Origin: an uncultured Treponema sp.
GTDB lineage: Bacteria; Spirochaetota; Spirochaetia; Treponematales; Treponemataceae
NCBI GenBank assembly: GCA_900317625.1
Contig: ONHK01000002.1
Coordinates: forward strand, 124,001 to 188,000
DNA: 64,000 nucleotides
Direction of reading: 5' to 3'
Made by a program: the position numbers and the translations under genes. This document shows, one piece after another, positions 1 to 9,124 of the stretch. Under the pieces are notes generated by a model. The model was not told the origin of the DNA. It searched no databases and worked only from the letters and a program-made list of their open reading frames with translations. Within the stretch, counting starts at the first letter, position 1. Each line of letters opens with the position of its first letter.

Positions 1-1001
1 CTTTTAATTTGGCAATGGTTTCTCAAATTCAAATTGCAAAAAAACAATATGAATCAGGATTGATTTCTTATGATACTTCTTGCACAAAAATGGAAATGAA
101 CATCAGAAAATTGTTCTATGGTCTTTTAATTCAGCAAGAAAATTTGAAAATTAATAAGGATAGTCTTGCAAATGCAAAAGCTCGTTATGAACAAGCTGAA
201 ATAAATTATAGAAATGGACTTACTCCAGAATTGCAAGTTTTGAATAGTCAAGTTACTTATGAAAATAAAAAACCAGATGTTTTAAAGGCAGAAAACCAGC
301 TTAGTCAAAGTTTTGATACATTTGCTTTTCTTTTGGGACTTCCTTATGGAACAAAAATTCAGTTAAAAGGAGATATAAATCCTGAGGATATTACTGTTGA
401 TGCTTCAGAACTTGTGAAAGATTATATTGCTTCCAGCAATGAAATTCTTTCAATGAAAAAAACTATTGAAATTGCAAGGTTAGGTTTAAACGCAAAAAAA
501 CTTTCAATATATACGCCAAGTCTTGCTGTAAATTATTCATATAATCCTATTTTTTATTCTTTTGGAGAATGGAAATCTGGAAGTGATATTTCTGACAATG
601 GAAGTCTTTCGTTGACTGTAGCTTTTTCTGACGTTTTAAGTTGGCTTCCTTGGTCTTCTGCTTCACAAGGAATAAAAGATTTAAAACAACAAATTGTTCA
701 AGCAGAGCTTGGTTATGAACAGCTTGTAAATAATGCAGAAGTTGAAATTCATAAACTTGTTGATAACCTTGAAGTTGCAAAAGTAAATATACAATCAATG
801 GAAGCAAATGTTGCTCTTGCTCAAAAAGCTTACAGTTCAACTTTGCGTGCATTTAATAATGGTACACAAGAATGGCTTTCTGTTAGAGAGTCAGATGCTT
901 CTTTGCAACAGGCAAGATTAGGATTGATGAATGAAAAATTTAATTATATTTCAGCAGTTTTGGATCTTGAAGAAAAATTAAATACTAAATTATTAAAATA
1001 A
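1..1001 (+). CDS. TolC-family outer-membrane efflux protein (5' partial)
   Basis: This is the C-terminal part of an outer-membrane efflux channel. The frame is open to the left edge of the window without a stop, so the true start and signal peptide lie upstream; an internal TTG at 9 is not a credible start. About 330 residues are visible, against roughly 450 for the family. The sequence is rich in long amphipathic helices full of Ala, Gln, Asn and Glu, with two similar halves (helices near residues 35-105 and 230-325) separated by a short beta-type stretch, as in TolC repeats. The adaptor and RND pump genes follow on the same strand, so it should form the exit duct of that pump. A GC-rich repeat begins two bases after the stop. 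Confidence 0.88.
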   Translation, partial: FNLAMVSQIQIAKKQYESGLISYDTSCTKMEMNIRKLFYGLLIQQENLKINKDSLANAKARYEQAEINYRNGLTPELQVLNSQVTYENKKPDVLKAENQLSQSFDTFAFLLGLPYGTKIQLKGDINPEDITVDASELVKDYIASSNEILSMKKTIEIARLGLNAKKLSIYTPSLAVNYSYNPIFYSFGEWKSGSDISDNGSLSLTVAFSDVLSWLPWSSASQGIKDLKQQIVQAELGYEQLVNNAEVEIHKLVDNLEVAKVNIQSMEANVALAQKAYSSTLRAFNNGTQEWLSVRESDASLQQARLGLMNEKFNYISAVLDLEEKLNTKLLK

Positions 1002-1002
1002 G

Positions 1003-1088
1003 CCAGGCGTTGCGGGCTGGCGTTTGAGGCCCGCTTCGGTGGATAGGGCGCTACGAAGTGTGCCCGTAAGGCGGGGGTCCGCCTTTAG
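1003..1088 (+). repeat. GC-rich three-hairpin repeat, copy A
   Basis: A GC-rich island between the porin and adaptor genes. It contains three potential hairpins: GCGGGC pairing with GCCCGC (about 1012-1033), a middle GGGC...GCCC stem around a TACGAAG loop (about 1046-1065), and GGCGG pairing with CCGCC (about 1070-1084). It is homologous to copy B at 27907-27980 and to copy C on the minus strand at 47721-47797. The shared core is GGGCGCWACGAAGTG, and stem sequences differ while pairing is kept. It lies just before the Shine-Dalgarno sequence of the adaptor gene. Confidence 0.8.
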
Positions 1089-1115
1089 AAAGAAAAATAA
1101 AAATAGGAGAAATAT

Positions 1116-2021
1116 ATGAAAGCGGTGAAAATTTTTGCGGTTGCGGGATGTGCATTTTTGGCTTCTGCGCTGCTTGCTGGTTGTAACAAAAAGGTTGCGG
1201 ATGAAGAGTCGCAGGCAGAAACGGTATTTGCTGTAAATGTTTATAAGGCTGTTCCTAGAAATCTTGATGATTATCTTGAATTTGGTGGAAATGTTCAGAC
1301 GGCTTCTAGCGTTGATATTTATCCGGATGTTCAGAGCGGAAAGCTTTCTAGAATTCTTGTTAAAGTTGGCGATAAAGTAACAAAAGATCAGGTTCTTTGT
1401 GAAGTTGATGCGAGCCGTCCAGGAATGGATTACAAAAATAGTCCGATAAAAGCGCCTGTTGCGGGAACTATAACTTCTTTTCCATATAATATTGGTCAGA
1501 CTGTTTCTGCGGCTATGCCGGTTGGAAAAATCAGTTCAACTGGAACTTTGGAAGTAAAGACAAATGTTGCTGAACGTTTTGTAAGCAGAATTTCTATGAA
1601 TCAAAAGGCTGAGCTTTCGTTTGATGCTTATCCGGGAGAAAAATTCCCTGCAACTCTTGTTGAGATTGATCCGGTTTTGGATATAAGTTCAAGAACGTTG
1701 GGAATAAAGTTGGTTCAGACTCCTTCTGATTCTCGGCTTAGAGCTGGAATGTACGCAAGAATTAAACTTGTTACAGGCACAAAGAAAAACACGATTGTTA
1801 TTCCAAATAACGTAATTGTTACAAGAAATGATGAGGATATTGTTTACATTGTTGATTCTATGACAAATACGGTAAAGGCTAGCCCTGTAAAAAAAGGAAT
1901 CCGTGTTGATGACAAACAGGAAATTCAGATGGGTATTGCTCCTGGAGATTTGGTTGTTATAAAGGGTCAGGCACTTCTTACTGATGGTGCAAAAGTAAAT
2001 GTTGTTTCTATTTCTGAATAG
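1116..2021 (+). CDS. RND efflux periplasmic adaptor lipoprotein, hairpin-less
   Basis: Membrane fusion protein that links the RND pump to the TolC-like channel. The signal peptide ends in a lipobox LLAGC (Cys23), so it should be a lipoprotein. The two lipoyl half-motifs lie at about residues 60-95 and 105-135, and only about ten residues separate them (around RPGMDYKNSP). The long alpha-helical hairpin of AcrA/MexA is therefore missing. A beta-barrel domain (about 140-215) and a membrane-proximal domain follow. At 301 aa it is short for the family. The Borrelia adaptor BesA is known to be hairpin-less in the same way. Start ATG is supported by AGGAG seven bases upstream. The pump gene follows after 36 bp. 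Confidence 0.92.
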   Translation: MKAVKIFAVAGCAFLASALLAGCNKKVADEESQAETVFAVNVYKAVPRNLDDYLEFGGNVQTASSVDIYPDVQSGKLSRILVKVGDKVTKDQVLCEVDASRPGMDYKNSPIKAPVAGTITSFPYNIGQTVSAAMPVGKISSTGTLEVKTNVAERFVSRISMNQKAELSFDAYPGEKFPATLVEIDPVLDISSRTLGIKLVQTPSDSRLRAGMYARIKLVTGTKKNTIVIPNNVIVTRNDEDIVYIVDSMTNTVKASPVKKGIRVDDKQEIQMGIAPGDLVVIKGQALLTDGAKVNVVSISE

Positions 2022-2057
2022 AAATTTGTTTTGAGCTTTAGTTTTATGGGAGATTAA

Positions 2058-5000
2058 ATGTCTTTTTCTAAATTAGCTGTAAAAAAACCGGTAACGACTC
2101 TTATTTGCTTTATTCTTGCAACGTTGCTTGGTATTTATTGTACAATGACTTTGCCGATAGACTTGTATCCTGATATGGATATTCCATACATTATGGTTTA
2201 TACAAGCTATTCAAATGCTGGTCCGGAAGAAACTGAAAAAAGTGTAACCCGAACAATGGAAAGTGCGCTTTCGAGCGTTACTGGATTGAAAAAATTACAG
2301 TCGCAGTCAATGACTGGAACTTCTCTTGTTATTCTTGAATTTGAATATGGAACTAACTTGGATGAAGCAAAAGCGGATATTCGCGATAAAATAGATATGA
2401 TTCGCAATTATCTGCCGGACAGTGCGGATTCCCCGATTATTTTCCAGATGGATCCTTCAATGATTCCGATTATGGGACTTGTTGTTTCTGGAACGCGAAC
2501 TCCTGAAGAGTTAAGTTCTTATGTTGAAGACATAATTCAGCCTCGCCTTGAGCAGGTTGATGGTGTTGCTTCTGCAACTCTTGTTGGTAACAGCGAAAAA
2601 TGTATTAAGGTTGAAGTTCCTCGCGACCGTTTGGATGCTTACGGACTTACAATTACTCAAATTTGCCAGATGATTGGTGCCCAGAATATAACGAGTTCGG
2701 GCGGACAGATTGAACAGGGCGATACAAATTATACGATTTCGGCTGAAGGAACTTACAAATCTGTTGATGATGTAAAGGGAACTGTTGTTACTTATAAAGC
2801 TAATTCAAACGGAGAACTTGTTCCGATTCTTTTGCGTGATGTTGCGAATGTTTATGAAGGTTATAAAGATGTAACTTCTGAGGCGTATATTGGCGGAAAA
2901 TCTTGCGTAATGCTTATGATTCAAAAGCAGTCAGGAAAGAATTCTGTTGCAACTGCTGAAAAATGTCGTAATCAGGTTACAAAAATTTTACAGGAACTGC
3001 CAGCCGATGTTGAGATTATTGAAGCGTATAACACAACAGATGATATCAATAATACAATCAAAAATGTTGTAAGTTCTTTGCTTCAGGGAATTTTGCTTGC
3101 TGTTGTTGTTCTTTATATCTTCTTGCGTTCTGTAAAAAGTACATTTATTATTGCGCTTTCAATTCCGATTTCTGTTCTTATTACTCTTGCTTTGATGTAT
3201 TTCTGCGGATTTACAATCAACATGATGACTTTGTCTGGATTGCTTTTGGGTATTGGTATGCTTGTTGATAACTCAATTGTAATTTTGGAAAATATATTCA
3301 GTTATCGTGAGCGCGATGCAAAGGCTGATGTTGCCGCAGTTCTTGGTTCGGAAGAAATGCTTGGTTCAATCACGGCTTCTACTTTGACTTCTGTTTGTAT
3401 CTTCCTTCCGATGGTAATGTTCCAGAAAATGCTCGGAATGATGGGAAAACTTTTCGTTTCGTTTGCATTTACAATTATTTTCTCGCTTCTTTGTTCATTG
3501 CTTACAGCCGCGGTTCTTGTTCCGGTTCTTTCTTCAAAATATCTTGTTGTAGAAAAACAGTCAGAACGAAGAATGCCGAAATGGCTTCAAGGTTTTGACG
3601 GATTGATGAGCCGATTCTTTACTTGGCTTGATAATGCTTATGCTTCTGGCGTAGAAAAAGTTTTGCGTCACAGAAAACTTGTTATTATTTCTCTTGTAGT
3701 GCTTTTCTTTGGTTCAATTTTTGCTGTAAAATTTATTGGATTTATTTTTATGCCGGAAGAAGCCACAACTTCAGTTTCTGTTGCATTGGAAATGCCGAAA
3801 GGAACAACTCTTGATCTTACGCGAGAAGTTATTCAGCAATATGAAGCAAATGTTATGAAGGATTTGAAGGGTGTAAAATATTCACTTGTTTCTGTTGGCG
3901 GTTCAACAATGATGTCAACAGCTTCTGATTCAAATACTGCAACGCTTCGTATTTCGTTGTACCCGGAAAGCGAGCGACTTCCTGGTTACGATAATGAAAA
4001 ATCAGCAAAGGAAAAATGCCGAAAATATTTTAATTCATTCCCAGGTGCGGAATTTACGTTCAGTTCTGGAATGAGTTTTGCAAGTTCAGCAATTGATGTT
4101 GTAATTCGTTCTGATGACTTGGATTTGGCGCGTGCAACTTCAAAAGAAATTCAGAATGTTATTAAGGAAAAATGTTCTGACTATGTAAATGAAGTAACAA
4201 GCGACCTTGAAGATGGACTCCCTCAGCTTAAAATCAATTTGGATCGAAACCGAATGTACGAGCTTGGTGTTACAGCTTATGGTGCAGGTTCTGAACTTAA
4301 CGCTGCTGTTAATGGAAAAACTGCAAGCCGCTACGATGATAACGGAACACAGATTGATATTGTTGTCAGTCTTGATGAAGAAGATAAGCAGAAATTTGGC
4401 GATTTGGAAAATATTTACGTTTCAAATTCGATGGGAAACCGTATTCCGTTTGCAAGTTTTTCTCGTTATGAAGAATCTCTTGCGCCGGTTACAATCCGCC
4501 GTGAAAACCAGACTAGAACAATCCGGCTTTCAATTGAGCCAAAATCAGGAATTTCCATTAATAATGTTCAGGCCGCAATTGCTGATGCAGTCCGCCAGAA
4601 TGTAGTTCTTGATGAAAAAGTAATGGTTTCTTATGAAGGTTCTTTGGAAGATATGATTGATTCTGTAAAGAAATTCAGTGTAATAATTATTATGGCGATT
4701 TTGCTTGTATTTGCTGTAATGGCGAGTCAGTTTGAATCGTTCAAAGATCCGTTCATTATTCTGTTTACAATTCCGCTTTCATTCATCGGTGTAATGTTCA
4801 TTTACTTAATCACGCGTACGATGTTGAATATTGTTTCAGTCGTAGGTATGTTGGTTCTTGTTGGAACAATTGTAAACAACGGTATTGTATTGGTTGACTA
4901 CACAAATCTTTTAAGAAAACGTGGATATGCGCTTAAAGAAGCTTGTATAGAAGCCGCAAGAAGCCGTTTGCGCCCGATTTTGATGTCAACATTGACAACA

Positions 5001-5381
5001 GTTACTTCTTTGATTCCTATGGCGTTCTTCCCAGGAGAAACTGGAACTATGACGCAGCCAATTGGATTGACTGTTCTTGGTGGTATGACATTTGGTTCAT
5101 TGATGACATTGTTTGTAATGCCGGTAATTTACTTTATCTTTAATAAAAAGGGAGAGGCAAAACGACTTGCTCAGCTTGAAGAAGATTTAAAGAATCCTGT
5201 AAAAACTGAGAAAGAAGTAAAGGCTGAAGAAAGAAAATCTCGCGGTTTAAAAAAAATTGTAAAAGCCTTGGAAGATAAAGTTGAAAAGAAAAAAGTTTCT
5301 GAAGAACCAGAAAAAAATGAAGAGAATGTTTCTGACTCTGAAAAATCAAGTGAAAATTCTGATAATGGAGGAAACGAATAA
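2058..5381 (+). CDS. RND-family efflux pump, inner-membrane transporter
   Basis: Proton-driven RND (AcrB/HAE1-like) multidrug transporter of 1107 aa. It shows the duplicated layout of twelve membrane segments with two large periplasmic loops. The N-terminus (VKKPVTTLICFILATLLG) and the early motif LPIDLYPDMDIP are typical. TM4 carries GIGMLVDNSIVILEN near residue 400, with a single Asp rather than the paired Asp of AcrB; this form is common in RND pumps from spirochaetes and Gram-positives. A Lys/Glu-rich cytoplasmic tail of about 75 residues follows the last membrane helix and is longer than usual. Start has GGGAG upstream. The stop overlaps the ATG of the next gene by one base, which indicates translational coupling. 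Confidence 0.95.
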   Translation: MSFSKLAVKKPVTTLICFILATLLGIYCTMTLPIDLYPDMDIPYIMVYTSYSNAGPEETEKSVTRTMESALSSVTGLKKLQSQSMTGTSLVILEFEYGTNLDEAKADIRDKIDMIRNYLPDSADSPIIFQMDPSMIPIMGLVVSGTRTPEELSSYVEDIIQPRLEQVDGVASATLVGNSEKCIKVEVPRDRLDAYGLTITQICQMIGAQNITSSGGQIEQGDTNYTISAEGTYKSVDDVKGTVVTYKANSNGELVPILLRDVANVYEGYKDVTSEAYIGGKSCVMLMIQKQSGKNSVATAEKCRNQVTKILQELPADVEIIEAYNTTDDINNTIKNVVSSLLQGILLAVVVLYIFLRSVKSTFIIALSIPISVLITLALMYFCGFTINMMTLSGLLLGIGMLVDNSIVILENIFSYRERDAKADVAAVLGSEEMLGSITASTLTSVCIFLPMVMFQKMLGMMGKLFVSFAFTIIFSLLCSLLTAAVLVPVLSSKYLVVEKQSERRMPKWLQGFDGLMSRFFTWLDNAYASGVEKVLRHRKLVIISLVVLFFGSIFAVKFIGFIFMPEEATTSVSVALEMPKGTTLDLTREVIQQYEANVMKDLKGVKYSLVSVGGSTMMSTASDSNTATLRISLYPESERLPGYDNEKSAKEKCRKYFNSFPGAEFTFSSGMSFASSAIDVVIRSDDLDLARATSKEIQNVIKEKCSDYVNEVTSDLEDGLPQLKINLDRNRMYELGVTAYGAGSELNAAVNGKTASRYDDNGTQIDIVVSLDEEDKQKFGDLENIYVSNSMGNRIPFASFSRYEESLAPVTIRRENQTRTIRLSIEPKSGISINNVQAAIADAVRQNVVLDEKVMVSYEGSLEDMIDSVKKFSVIIIMAILLVFAVMASQFESFKDPFIILFTIPLSFIGVMFIYLITRTMLNIVSVVGMLVLVGTIVNNGIVLVDYTNLLRKRGYALKEACIEAARSRLRPILMSTLTTVTSLIPMAFFPGETGTMTQPIGLTVLGGMTFGSLMTLFVMPVIYFIFNKKGEAKRLAQLEEDLKNPVKTEKEVKAEERKSRGLKKIVKALEDKVEKKKVSEEPEKNEENVSDSEKSSENSDNGGNE

Positions 5382-5689
5382 TGAAAAGAATAGAAATTGT
5401 TCTTACTCAAGCGATTGAATCAGATTTTTTACAGTTGTATGAACGCGAATGTCGTCGTGTTGGAATAAAATGCAAATATACAAAAATTGAAAACGTAATG
5501 GGTTCTGGAAACACAGATCCAAAACTTGGCGATTCAATTTGGCCTCAGTTGAATGTTATGTTTATTTTGTATGTTGAAGATAATTTTGTTCCGATTGTGA
5601 CAAATATTATGAAAAAACTGCATGAAATGTATGTTGGCGAAGGTGCTGCCGCATTTGCAACAGAATGCAATTGTACCGATATTTGCTGA
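5381..5689 (+). CDS. Small PII-like protein associated with the RND pump
   Basis: 102-aa soluble protein whose ATG overlaps the pump stop codon (TAATG), so it is almost surely co-translated. The pattern beta-alpha-beta-beta-alpha-beta (KRIEIVLTQAIESDFLQLYE, then a central loop, then NVMFILYVEDNFVPIVTNIM) fits a ferredoxin-like/PII-like fold. It resembles small proteins of the PG0541 type that sit beside RND pumps in Bacteroidetes and spirochaetes. The C-terminus ends in ECNCTDIC, three cysteines that could bind a metal or be redox-active. Function is unknown; a regulatory role on the pump is an inference from the coupling. Confidence 0.7.
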   Translation: MKRIEIVLTQAIESDFLQLYERECRRVGIKCKYTKIENVMGSGNTDPKLGDSIWPQLNVMFILYVEDNFVPIVTNIMKKLHEMYVGEGAAAFATECNCTDIC

Positions 5690-5708
5690 CATTCATTTTT
5701 ATAAAATA

Positions 5709-5794
5709 GACTGAAATTTTGATGGTTTTTGTAAAACGATAAAATTGTTGGGAACGTTTTTCCGTTTACAGAAACCTCAAATTTCAGTCTTTTT
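5709..5794 (+). terminator. Long imperfect hairpin followed by T-tract
   Basis: The arms GACTGAAATTTTGA (from 5709) and TCAAATTTCAGTC (to 5789) pair. Inside them GGTTTTTGTAAAACG pairs imperfectly with CCGTTTACAGAAACC. TTTTT follows at 5790-5794. It can terminate the efflux operon. At about 80 nt it is much longer than a typical intrinsic terminator, so a miniature inverted-repeat element that took on this job is also possible. I see no other feature in 5690-5945 apart from the small gene's start region. Confidence 0.6.
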
Positions 5795-5945
5795 AGTCTA
5801 AATAGTACATTGCTCTATACTACTTACATTTTTCTAGTTAAAGTATTCAAAAAAAATCATTATATTAAAGAAAATTCTCGTTTTTTTAATGCAAAATAGA
5901 TTTAAGGGAAAAGAATTTATTCTGCAAAAATAAGGAAACCCGGAG

Positions 5946-6134
5946 ATGAAAATGCAAAAAATAATCGAATTAATGGAAAGCATTGCCGATTATCGTGGAC
6001 AAATTGCAAACTATCGGACTTATGTAAATGAGCATCCTAATTGCGGTTTTGAATGGGAAAACAAAATTATTGCAATGGAAAGAAAACTTAGCCAGATGGA
6101 ATTAAAATTTCAAGTGGCTAGTTTTGCGTTGTAG
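5946..6134 (+). CDS. Small hypothetical coiled-coil protein
   Basis: 62-aa (or 60-aa) protein of unknown function. It reads as two short charged helices (MQKIIELMESIADYRGQI and KIIAMERKLSQMELKF) joined by a turn, consistent with a helical hairpin. Start is uncertain: ATG at 5946 directly abuts CGGAG, whereas ATG at 5952 has that same motif at ideal spacing; AAGGA further upstream could serve 5946. It ends one base before the 3' end of the convergent proC. A real gene is supported by the ribosome-binding site and coherent helical content, but I recognise no family. Confidence 0.5.
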   Translation: MKMQKIIELMESIADYRGQIANYRTYVNEHPNCGFEWENKIIAMERKLSQMELKFQVASFAL

Positions 6135-6135
6135 G

Positions 6136-6927
6136 CTATTTGCCCATACTCATTGATTTTTTCCAGGCGGCGGTTGCCCCTTCTATTACAGCGTTTCGGA
6201 ACCCGTTTGCTTCTAAGGCAGCTACTCCTTCAATGGTTGTTCCTGCTGGAGAGCAAACGGCATCTTTTAGAGCCGCTGGACATCGTTCATCTTTTAAAAC
6301 CATTGCCGCAGAACCTTTTAAAGTTTGAGCAGCATAAATGTAGGCTTGATTTCTAGGCATTCCGAATTTTACAGCCGCGTCGGCAAGTGCTTCTATAAAC
6401 ATGAATGCGTATGCTGGTCCAGAGCCACTTATTGCTGTTACACAATCCATAAGTTTTTCATCAACTTTTTCAACCATTCCGCAAGATTCCAAAAGTTCTG
6501 TAACTATTTTTAGTTCTTCTGGTGGAATTTCATTCAGACAACATAAAGCCGTCATTGCTTCTCCAATTTGAGCCGGCATATTTGGCATGATTCTGATGTA
6601 ATAGGCATCGTATAATTCCATCAGTTTGTTAAGCGAGATTCCTGCTGCCATTGAAATTATGATTGCATCTTGGCGTAAAGATTTCTTTATATTTGCAATA
6701 ACTTCTTTGATATAAGCTGGTTTTACAGCAAGAAAAATGTATTTTGCGTCTTTTACGGCTTCTGCATTTGATTCAGAGGCGTTGCACCCATTTTTTTGAG
6801 CAAATTCCTGTGCATGTTCAAAATGTTTTGCAGTTACAGTTATATTTTTCGCATCAAACTTTTTGCAGATTGCGCTCATTATTGCGCCACCCATAGAACC
6901 ACATCCAATACAAGCTATTTTTTCCAT
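6136..6927 (-). CDS. proC: Pyrroline-5-carboxylate reductase
   Basis: Last step of proline synthesis: NAD(P)H-dependent reduction of pyrroline-5-carboxylate to proline in the cytoplasm. The N-terminal Rossmann motif is G8-C-G-S-M-G13. The C-terminal dimer/active-site region shows SGSGPAYAFMFIEALADAAV and SPAGTTIEGVAALE, both hallmark ProC motifs. Length 263 aa is normal. AGGAGG lies just upstream of the start. It is the third gene of the minus-strand operon proA-proB-proC, 27 bp after proB, so all enzymes from glutamate to proline are encoded together. Confidence 0.96.
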   Translation of the reverse strand: MEKIACIGCGSMGGAIMSAICKKFDAKNITVTAKHFEHAQEFAQKNGCNASESNAEAVKDAKYIFLAVKPAYIKEVIANIKKSLRQDAIIISMAAGISLNKLMELYDAYYIRIMPNMPAQIGEAMTALCCLNEIPPEELKIVTELLESCGMVEKVDEKLMDCVTAISGSGPAYAFMFIEALADAAVKFGMPRNQAYIYAAQTLKGSAAMVLKDERCPAALKDAVCSPAGTTIEGVAALEANGFRNAVIEGATAAWKKSMSMGK

Positions 6928-6954
6928 AATAACCTCCTGTTGCCAATTTTTTTA

Positions 6955-7752
6955 TTAAATTTTAAATAAAGTCCCAAGAGCTGTTCCGTTTTCTAGGTTT
7001 GTCAGAATATTTTCGTGGCTTCCGTTTGCAAGAAGGATTGGAATTCCGTAGACTGTTGTTTTTTCCGCGGCTTGAATTTTTGTTTCAATTCCGCCTGTTC
7101 CAAAAGCATTTTTTTCGCCGATTCGGATTGATTTTCTTAATTCTGGAATATTTTCCACAACTTCAACAATTTTTGCGTTTTTGTTTGTTTTTGGGTTGTC
7201 TGTAAAAATTCCGTCAACATCGCTAAAAAGAATCAACAAATCCGCGCTCCAAAGAATTGCTGTAAGCGCGGAAAGATTATCGTTATCACCAATTTGAAAT
7301 TCATCAATTGAAACAGAATCGTTTTCGTTTATTATAGGAACAACACCTTCATCTTCAAGAGTGAACAAAGTATTTCTGATGTTAAGTGAACGGTGGTCAT
7401 TTTCAAAATCTTCTTTAGTTAACAAAAGTTGACCAATATGAATTCCCTGTTCACCAAAGGCTTTTCGCCACTGAGCCATAAGTTCAACCTGCCCTATTGC
7501 GCACAAAGCCTGTCTAAAATGAACATCTTTTTTTCGAGCCCATTCGCTTAGAGTTGAAACTCCGGAAACTTGTGCTCCGGAAGAAACTACAACAATCTGT
7601 TTGCCTTGATCTATCAATTTTTTGCACTGAGCGGCAAAACTTGCCATAAATTCAGTGTTTTGGGTTCCATCTGCTTTTGCAAGCGTGTTTGAACCGATTT
7701 TGATAACTATTTTTCTTGCATCTTTTAGTGCTTTTGAAATTGCTTCGCTCAT
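6955..7752 (-). CDS. proB: Glutamate 5-kinase, short form without PUA domain
   Basis: ATP-dependent phosphorylation of glutamate, the first and usually feedback-controlled step of proline synthesis. Amino-acid kinase motifs are visible: VIKIGSNTLAK near the N-terminus, IVVVSSGAQVSG, NENDSVSIDEFQIGDNDNLSA, and a C-terminal GTGGIETKIQAAE. At 265 aa it comprises only the kinase domain; the RNA-binding-like PUA domain found at the C-terminus of E. coli ProB is absent. This short form is known in other bacteria. It lies 29 bp after proA and 27 bp before proC. Confidence 0.95.
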   Translation of the reverse strand: MSEAISKALKDARKIVIKIGSNTLAKADGTQNTEFMASFAAQCKKLIDQGKQIVVVSSGAQVSGVSTLSEWARKKDVHFRQALCAIGQVELMAQWRKAFGEQGIHIGQLLLTKEDFENDHRSLNIRNTLFTLEDEGVVPIINENDSVSIDEFQIGDNDNLSALTAILWSADLLILFSDVDGIFTDNPKTNKNAKIVEVVENIPELRKSIRIGEKNAFGTGGIETKIQAAEKTTVYGIPILLANGSHENILTNLENGTALGTLFKI

Positions 7753-7781
7753 TTTATTTTCCTTTTATGATTGGCGTATAT

Positions 7782-9053
7782 TTAGCGGATTTGACCTTCG
7801 CCATCAATTAGATATTTTGTGGTTGTAAGAACTTTTATTCCCATTGGGCCGCGGGCATGAAGTTTTTGTGTTGAAATTCCAAGTTCTGCGCCAAACCCGA
7901 ATTCTCCGCCATCCGTAAATCTTGTAGAGGCGTTTACGTAAACGCAGCTTGCGTCAATTTTGTTCTGAAAAAGGCGGGCATTTGCAAGATTTTCGGTTAT
8001 TATGCTTTCACTGTGCTTTGTGTTGTGCGAATTTATGTAGGAAATGGCTTCCTCAATATTTTCCACGGATTTTATGCAGCAGTCGTAGTCAATGTATTCG
8101 TTTCCAAAATCGTTTTCTGTTGCGTTGAATAAAATTCCTTGCTTTTTTGCGTTGGTTTTTTCTAGGATTTGGAAAGAAAATTCGTCGGCGTGGAATTTTA
8201 CACGTCCGGAAAATTGCTTTTCCAGCAGAGGCAAGAATTCTTCTGTAATTTTTTTGTTTACGACAATACATTCAATTGAATTACAAACGCTTGGACGTTG
8301 AATTTTTGCGTTTTCTGCAATTTTTGCCGCCATCTCAAGATTTGCATACTCATCAACATAAAGATGGCAAACTCCGCTTCCAGTTTCAATTACAGGAATT
8401 CTTGCATTTGAAACAACATTTTGAATCAGTTTTTTGCCACCGCGTGGAAGGACAACATCAATCAGCCCGGTTGCATTTAAAATCTGTTCAACATCTGAAT
8501 GGTCGTGTTCTTTTGTCTCAACAAGTTCAATTGCGTCTGGAATACCGTTTTCTGTTTCTGAAAGCACATTTTTGATTATTTTTACAATTGCCTTGTTTGA
8601 ATTCAGTGCGGAAGAAGAGCCGCGCAAAAGGATTGAATTTCCGCTTTTGTATGCAAGGCTGAATGCGTCCACTGTTACATTCGGGCGGCTTTCGTAAATT
8701 ATTGCGACAACTCCAAGAGGAACTCTGACTTGGCGGATGTTCAGTCCGTTTGGAGTTTTCCAGCCGGCAATTTCCTCGCCAATCGGATCTGCCTGAGAAA
8801 TCACAATGTTCAGACTTTCAATGATTCCATCAATTCTCTTGTTGTCTAAAGTAAGCCGATCTATTAAGGCGGCGGAAATTCCATTTGATTTTGCGTTTTC
8901 AATATCGATTTTATTTGCGGAAAGAATTTCTTCTCGTTTTGCATTGAGCGCATTGGCCACAGCAGCAAGGGCTTTGTTTTTTGTTGTTGTGTTCTGCAAG
9001 GCTAGTTCTGCACTGCCCTTTTTTAACTGTTCACAGATTTTTTTTAGTTCCAT
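7782..9053 (-). CDS. proA: Gamma-glutamyl phosphate reductase
   Basis: NADPH-dependent reduction of gamma-glutamyl phosphate to glutamate semialdehyde, the second step of proline synthesis. It is a member of the aldehyde dehydrogenase superfamily. Motifs include LPRGGKKLIQNV, ETGSGVCHLYVDE and the catalytic QRPSVCNSIE with Cys257, followed by the GFGAELGISTQKLHARGPMG region near the C-terminus. Length 423 aa is normal. It is the first gene of proA-proB-proC. The region just upstream holds an intrinsic terminator that separates it from the 174-aa gene. Confidence 0.97.
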   Translation of the reverse strand: MELKKICEQLKKGSAELALQNTTTKNKALAAVANALNAKREEILSANKIDIENAKSNGISAALIDRLTLDNKRIDGIIESLNIVISQADPIGEEIAGWKTPNGLNIRQVRVPLGVVAIIYESRPNVTVDAFSLAYKSGNSILLRGSSSALNSNKAIVKIIKNVLSETENGIPDAIELVETKEHDHSDVEQILNATGLIDVVLPRGGKKLIQNVVSNARIPVIETGSGVCHLYVDEYANLEMAAKIAENAKIQRPSVCNSIECIVVNKKITEEFLPLLEKQFSGRVKFHADEFSFQILEKTNAKKQGILFNATENDFGNEYIDYDCCIKSVENIEEAISYINSHNTKHSESIITENLANARLFQNKIDASCVYVNASTRFTDGGEFGFGAELGISTQKLHARGPMGIKVLTTTKYLIDGEGQIR

Positions 9054-9077
9054 AAAAACTCCAAATATGGTTAAAAC

Positions 9078-9109
9078 AAAAAAAGCCGAAACTTTTGTTA
9101 AGTTTCGGC
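9078..9109 (-). terminator. Intrinsic terminator downstream of the 174-aa gene
   Basis: Perfect 10-bp stem GCCGAAACTT (9085-9094) and AAGTTTCGGC (9100-9109) with a 5-nt loop. Seven A residues at 9078-9084 give a U-tract on the minus strand. It ends the transcript of the 174-aa gene before proA. Confidence 0.88.
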
Positions 9110-9124
9110 CTGTTAATTTGCGTA

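Noticed and set aside
5140..5410. Antisense reading frames opposite the RND pump's C-terminal tail
   Set aside because: They are low-complexity Ser/Phe/Leu mirrors of the Lys/Glu-rich tail and have no ribosome-binding sites.
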